Source: Bacteroidota bacterium (GTDB lineage Bacteria > Bacteroidota > Bacteroidia > AKYH767-A > JABDAW01). Taken from it: a stretch of 36,485 nucleotides of DNA. Below are positions 32,882 through 36,485 of the stretch, piece by piece (position 1 is the stretch's first letter; every line of letters starts with the position of its first letter). A program made the position numbers and the translations under genes. The stretch covers positions 4,623 through 41,107 of the forward strand of contig JABDAW010000006.1 in the NCBI GenBank assembly GCA_013288905.1, read 5' to 3'. The notes under the pieces were generated by a model. It was not told where the DNA came from. It did no database searches and saw only the letters and a program-made list of their open reading frames with translations.

Positions 32882-33430
32882 TTATTTATCCTTAATCAGA
32901 GCTTTATCGTCGGCAGTAATAGGAACCAAAGCATAAATGGGTGCTTTGGTAATCTTCATTTCATCCATAATATCCACGAAGTTTTTATACCTCGAAGAAT
33001 CCACAGGTTTAATCAATATCACCATAGGGAATTTATCGGGATCTTTACCAAGACCTCTCATAATGGCAGCTACATCTCTCTCTTTTTCCAATACAACCTT
33101 CCGAATACCATCCTTGGAATAAGTTGTGGTATTTACTTCGGGTTTTGTGATTCCCATCCACCAATAGACTTTATCTTTATCGCCAAGAATCAGGTTCATT
33201 ACTCTCTTTTCATTTACTTCTGGGGGCTTGGGAGCATTATCTTTTGGCTTTTCTGGAACTGCTATTTCCATTGTTTTAGGCTTTGCGAATGTTGTAGTAA
33301 GCATGAAAAATGTCAACAAAAGAAATGCCAAATCAACCATTGGAGTCATGTCAATTCGGGTAGATTGTTTCTTACTCCTGACCTTACCGCCTTTTTTATC
33401 ACCGCCGCCTTGCTGTTGTACTTCTGACAT
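32882..33430 (-). CDS. exbD: ExbD/TolR-family protein (second copy)
   Basis: A 182-aa ExbD-like subunit of the proton channel. After a basic, Gly- and Lys-rich N-terminus, the single membrane helix 'DMTPMVDLAFLLLTFFMLTTTF' carries the conserved Asp needed for proton transfer (MVD). The rest is periplasmic and includes 'DKFPMVILIKPVDSSRYKNFVDIMDEM', a typical ExbD periplasmic fold. Twelve bp separate it from the first exbD. The pair probably forms heteromers with ExbB. Confidence 0.93.
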   Translation of the reverse strand: MSEVQQQGGGDKKGGKVRSKKQSTRIDMTPMVDLAFLLLTFFMLTTTFAKPKTMEIAVPEKPKDNAPKPPEVNEKRVMNLILGDKDKVYWWMGITKPEVNTTTYSKDGIRKVVLEKERDVAAIMRGLGKDPDKFPMVILIKPVDSSRYKNFVDIMDEMKITKAPIYALVPITADDKALIKDK

Positions 33431-33442
33431 AGTATTTAGTAT

Positions 33443-34063
33443 TTATTTATTATCAGGTTCGTTAACTCCAGGTTCAGCAATCAGGTTGGTGATGAGATTA
33501 AAATGATTTACATCCTGGCTTTTCAATGTTTCAATAACTTTATTGATGACAGGGAATTTGGTATCCAAATCTCCTTTAATAGCAATTCTCAACTTAGGGT
33601 TTGCAAGTCTTGAATAGATGATCCAATCAGCTAATTCATTATTCAATGAATCGGCTGGAATACCAGGCTGAATAATTGCTTTCCGTGCATCAGCTTCCAT
33701 GTCCAAATAAGATTGCAGTTGGCTTAAAGGCAGCCCAAAACTTGGCAATACCGCAAAACGATTTATCTGGTCTGGAGTGAATTTAATATTATGTGCATTA
33801 CCCATATTCGTCAGCAAGGTTTGCTTGGTGAATTTCCCATCCATACCAAAGAATACTTTGCCGTCCTTAGAAACAGTAAGCAATAGAATATCGGTATCCG
33901 GCAGACGGAAATTAGCATGTGACTTGGGCATATCTACTTGCACGGGTTCTTCGGGAGCGAATTTGGTGGTCAACATAAAAAACGTTACCAACAAAAACGC
34001 AAGATCAACCATCGGAGTCATATCCAAGGTCGGCGAACTTCTATGCGGTTTTACTTTAGGCAT
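33443..34063 (-). CDS. exbD: ExbD/TolR-family protein (first copy)
   Basis: A 206-aa ExbD-like protein. The membrane helix 'LDMTPMVDLAFLLVTFFMLTTKF' carries the conserved Asp. The periplasmic part is longer than in the second copy by about 40 residues around 'IIQPGIPADSLNNELADWIIYSR', which may be a lineage-specific insertion. It follows exbB after a 78-bp gap that holds a strong palindrome, and precedes the second exbD by 12 bp. Two differing ExbD paralogues per operon are common in Bacteroidota. Confidence 0.93.
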   Translation of the reverse strand: MPKVKPHRSSPTLDMTPMVDLAFLLVTFFMLTTKFAPEEPVQVDMPKSHANFRLPDTDILLLTVSKDGKVFFGMDGKFTKQTLLTNMGNAHNIKFTPDQINRFAVLPSFGLPLSQLQSYLDMEADARKAIIQPGIPADSLNNELADWIIYSRLANPKLRIAIKGDLDTKFPVINKVIETLKSQDVNHFNLITNLIAEPGVNEPDNK

Positions 34064-34071
34064 ATCCTTTT

Positions 34072-34147
34072 AATTAGGAATTACGAATTAGGAATTAGGA
34101 ACCAGGATTCGTAAAGACTCCTAATTCCTAATTTCTAATTCCTAATT
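34072..34147. repeat. 7-bp-phased palindrome between exbB and exbD
   Basis: The left arm (34072-34100: aattagg, aattacg, aattagg, aattagg) pairs with the right arm (34119-34147: cctaatt, cctaatt, tctaatt, cctaatt) at 27 of 29 positions around an 18-nt loop. The right arm overlaps the last codons and the TAG stop of exbB. In mRNA this is a long AU-rich hairpin directly after exbB and before exbD. Confidence 0.85.
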
Positions 34148-34954
34148 GTTTTCCTTGTATTTAGCTGCAAAAGTATTTACGATGCTGAAACCTGCTTCGT
34201 CAATACCATAAGTCAAACCATCTATCTTGGAGGTGAAATAATTATAAAGGATAATAGCTATCGCTGAAGTTCCGATACCAAAAGCAGTATTGATAAGAGC
34301 TTCAGAAATACCTGTAGAAAGAGCAATAGCATCTGGCGCACCTGCCGCTGCCAACGCTTTGAAGGCGCGAATCATACCAAGTACAGTTCCGAGCAGCCCC
34401 ATCAAAGTGGCGATAGAAGCGATGGTAGAGATAATCACCAAATTCTTTTCCAGCATAGGCAATTCCAATTGAGTAGCCTCTTCAATATCTTTTTGGATAG
34501 CGAGGATTTTACGTTCTTTATCCAAGCCATGTTCGTTTTCCATTTCTTTGTATTTGCTCAAACCGGAGCGCACTACATTAGCGATAGAACCTTTCTGACG
34601 GTCGCATTCGGTAACAGCACCGTTGAAGTCGCCGCTGGTCATCATACCACGGATTTTCTTCACAAAAACTTCCACATTGCCAGAACCTTTAGCCTTGGAA
34701 ATAGTAAGCATACGCTCGATGGCAAAGGTAATAACAAGGATCAACATCCCGATAAGAATAGGCACGATAATACCTCCTTTGTGAATAATCCCCATGGTGT
34801 CATTAGGATTTTTCTCGGGATCATTTCCTTGAAAATGCGAAGGATCGCCAAGGACATAAGCATAGATAATGAAAGCGACAACGAATGCCACAGGGATAAC
34901 TACTGCGGCAAACATGGAACGAAGACTGCCGGAAGATTCTTTAGATTTACTCAT
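34142..34954 (-). CDS. exbB: ExbB/TolQ/MotA-family proton channel protein
   Basis: A 270-aa inner-membrane protein forming the pentameric channel that uses the proton gradient to energise TonB. Membrane segments: residues about 14-35 ('FAAVVIPVAFVVAFIIYAYVLG'), about 62-80 ('IIVPILIGMLILVITFAIERM'), about 172-195 ('VIISTIASIATLMGLLGTVLGMI', the hallmark ExbB segment) and about 218-240 ('ALINTAFGIGTSAIAIILYNYF'). The cytoplasmic loop between the second and third is of usual size. It is the first gene of exbB-exbD-exbD-tonB. A promoter-like box lies about 135 bp upstream. Confidence 0.95.
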   Translation of the reverse strand: MSKSKESSGSLRSMFAAVVIPVAFVVAFIIYAYVLGDPSHFQGNDPEKNPNDTMGIIHKGGIIVPILIGMLILVITFAIERMLTISKAKGSGNVEVFVKKIRGMMTSGDFNGAVTECDRQKGSIANVVRSGLSKYKEMENEHGLDKERKILAIQKDIEEATQLELPMLEKNLVIISTIASIATLMGLLGTVLGMIRAFKALAAAGAPDAIALSTGISEALINTAFGIGTSAIAIILYNYFTSKIDGLTYGIDEAGFSIVNTFAAKYKENN

Positions 34955-35089
34955 TTTTATTTGTATTTAATTAAGTTTATTTATTTGTTGGATTTATTAC
35001 CTTTTATTCTCTTACCTTTATTTTTGAAAGTCCTTAATAACTTCTATTGGCTGGTTTTTATTGTATGATTCTATAAAAATTTGGAGCGG

Positions 35090-35119
35090 CGAATTTAGAA
35101 AAATTTTGATTGAAACAAG
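35090..35119 (-). promoter_or_regulatory. Possible promoter for the exbB operon
   Basis: On the minus strand TTG, 18 bp, then TAAATTCG (35090-35097), one base off TAnnTTTG and followed by 'cc'. It would give a leader of about 128 nt. The same TTCG variant appears at 12531. Moderate to weak evidence. Confidence 0.35.
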
Positions 35120-35178
35120 AGAAAAGGAAAAAAAATTTATGTCTAAGGTCTATAACCTAAGGGTCAGGCGACCTACAA

Positions 35179-36485
35179 CTATTCTTTTATAAACTTTCCT
35201 CGCACACTATCATTCGCCCCTCTGACCTCATAGAAATAGACTCCTTCGCTCCATGTGGAGACATCTATTTGAGTTGTGAATGATGAGTTATTAGTTATGA
35301 GTTGTTGGTAGATTTTATTCCCAAGAACGTCTTCAATGATTAATTGAGAGTTGGGAATTGGAGTTTGAGAATGAAGGGTGATGGTTATATTTGCCGGATT
35401 GGGGAAGAGGGTGAGGGTTGGGGTATTAGTTATTTTTTGAATACCTGTAACCCAAGGTGTTTCGATTAATTCACAATCAAGCCATCTTCCACTTGTGGTA
35501 CTGTCAAAGTCAAATATCTTTGTAAAAGTATTATTAGTGATATTATAACTAAATGCTACTCCGCAATTATGTGCTCCTCCTCCAGTTGCTAATCCATATA
35601 ATTTGCCATTACTTGCCTGCATTAGGCTTCGAACAGGTACATATCCATTAATACTGTCAAAGTCATATATGTCTGTATAAGTATTGGTGTTAATATCATA
35701 ATTGAAGATAACCCCTTCATTATTTGCCCCACTTCTTCCGGTAATTCCATACAGTAGCCCATTTGTTGCTTGAATTAAACTGCCTGATGGATTTGCGCCT
35801 GTCAAAGAATTAAAATCATAAATATCTGTGTATATATTGGTGGCAACATTATAACTAAAAATTACTCCTCCACTATGTGCTCCACCAATATTTGTCATTC
35901 CATAAAGGAGTCCATTTGTTGCATTAAGTAATGCTGTATTGCCTGGTCCTATTCCTGATGGACTTTGAAGTGAACGTAATAAGGTATAGGTTGAGTTTGT
36001 AGGGTCAAAACTAAAAAGCACTCCAGAATTGTATGCCCCGCCATTATAAGTCATTCCATAAAGTTTGCCATTACTATATTGAATTAATGTTCCATAAGCA
36101 CTTTTACCAGTAGTGGATGAAAAATCAAATATATCTGTATAAATATTGGTGTTTGGATCAACCTTATAAATAGTGCCACAGCCATTTACGCCACCTTGAG
36201 AACATAACCCATATAAGTTCCCATCAGAGGCAAGATACATTCCACTCATTGCATAATATCCTTCTATGGAGTCACATTCAAAATCATGAATATTATGGAA
36301 TACTCCTGATAAAGGGTCATAATTAAAAATAACACAACTATCCTGACATCCACCTGTATAGGTTACTCCATAAAATTTCCCATTGTTTGCTCTTAGCATA
36401 CTTCCCAAAGGAAATGTCCCAGTAGAATCAACCATTGAATAAACGGTATGGAAATTATTACCATTTCCATCAGCTACAAAAATAG
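35179..36485 (-). CDS. GloVer-repeat (TIGR03803-type) secreted protein with T9SS type A tail, 5' end outside window
   Basis: The frame stays open from the track ATG (36435) to the window edge, and the residues upstream ('FVADGNGNNFHTVYS') fit the repeat, so the N-terminus is missing. At least eight repeats of about 45 aa are visible, each of the form 'GSLIQATNGLLYGITGRSGANNEGVIFNYDINTNTYTDIYDF', the Gloeo/Verrucomicrobia (GloVer) repeat expected to form a propeller or solenoid. The last 80 residues are a T9SS type A sorting domain ('LTLFPNPANITITL ... GVYFYEVRG'). The DNA of that domain contains the 7-bp-phased run atgagtt, attagtt, atgagtt, the same repeat found as a palindrome at 21220. Surface or released protein; ligand unknown. 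Confidence 0.85.
   Translation of the reverse strand, partial: IFVADGNGNNFHTVYSMVDSTGTFPLGSMLRANNGKFYGVTYTGGCQDSCVIFNYDPLSGVFHNIHDFECDSIEGYYAMSGMYLASDGNLYGLCSQGGVNGCGTIYKVDPNTNIYTDIFDFSSTTGKSAYGTLIQYSNGKLYGMTYNGGAYNSGVLFSFDPTNSTYTLLRSLQSPSGIGPGNTALLNATNGLLYGMTNIGGAHSGGVIFSYNVATNIYTDIYDFNSLTGANPSGSLIQATNGLLYGITGRSGANNEGVIFNYDINTNTYTDIYDFDSINGYVPVRSLMQASNGKLYGLATGGGAHNCGVAFSYNITNNTFTKIFDFDSTTSGRWLDCELIETPWVTGIQKITNTPTLTLFPNPANITITLHSQTPIPNSQLIIEDVLGNKIYQQLITNNSSFTTQIDVSTWSEGVYFYEVRGANDSVRGKFIKE

Noticed and set aside
32837-33427. 196-aa plus-strand ORF opposite exbD
   Set aside because: It lies fully antisense to a well-supported exbD gene and has no domain.

Overview
The window is a chromosomal segment from an AT-rich member of the Bacteroidota, probably an uncultured or environmental lineage. 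The evidence is the LpxC-FabZ fusion, several type IX secretion (T9SS) C-terminal sorting domains of types A and B, a DUF3078 protein, an ExbB-ExbD-ExbD-TonB cluster with Bacteroidota-style members, TAnnTTTG promoter -7 boxes, and little sign of Shine-Dalgarno sequences. I see no rRNA, tRNA, CRISPR array, transposase or prophage gene.

Layout. 1-2152 (+): the end of lpxD and the lpxC/fabZ fusion (lipid A and fatty acid synthesis). 2179-4017 (-): a secreted PKD/propeller protein with a T9SS tail. 4018-4659: intergenic, with tandem array 1. 4660-5331 (+): an unrecognised 223-aa protein followed by a clear terminator. 5495-6055 (-): a small lipoprotein. 6300-11846 (+): a giant 1848-aa TPR/propeller/CRD protein ending in three SPOR domains. 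11847-12599: array 2. 12600-16814 (+): an SBBP/Ig-like T9SS type B protein. 16815-18371: repeat-only region with two copies of a MITE-like element, a nested palindrome and array 3. 18372-20987 (-): a YfhO-family membrane protein. 21282-22523 (-): a YVTN-propeller T9SS protein. 22524-23858: nested palindromes and array 4. 23859-25223 (-): a serine hydrolase of the beta-lactamase family. 25224-26138: array 5 and a large palindrome. 26139-27932 (+): a pectate-lyase-like T9SS protein. 28038-29969 (+): DUF3078 protein and metallophosphoesterase. 29970-30356: array 6. 30357-34954 (-): exbB, exbD, exbD, tonB, obg and a PAP2 phosphatase, probably co-transcribed at least in part. 35179-36485 (-): a GloVer-repeat T9SS protein running off the end.

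The most unusual content is non-coding. All six intergenic gaps longer than 300 bp hold a tandem array whose period is exactly 21 bp (five arrays) or 42 bp (one). The unit sequences are unrelated between arrays, yet most units contain an inverted repeat. Three arrays (3, 4, 5) share a nearly identical leader of about 90 bp, two (4, 5) share a trailer of about 110 bp, and the 21-bp phase runs on through the conserved edge and through decayed units. The arrays sit among large nested palindromes, MITE-like hairpins and 7-bp-phased palindromes. I read this as a family of non-autonomous repeat elements with constant ends and a variable interior of fixed length. I do not know a named family that matches; function and mechanism are inference.

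Most long ORFs in the supplied track that overlap these arrays are artefacts: 21 is a multiple of 3, so one stop-free unit opens a whole frame.
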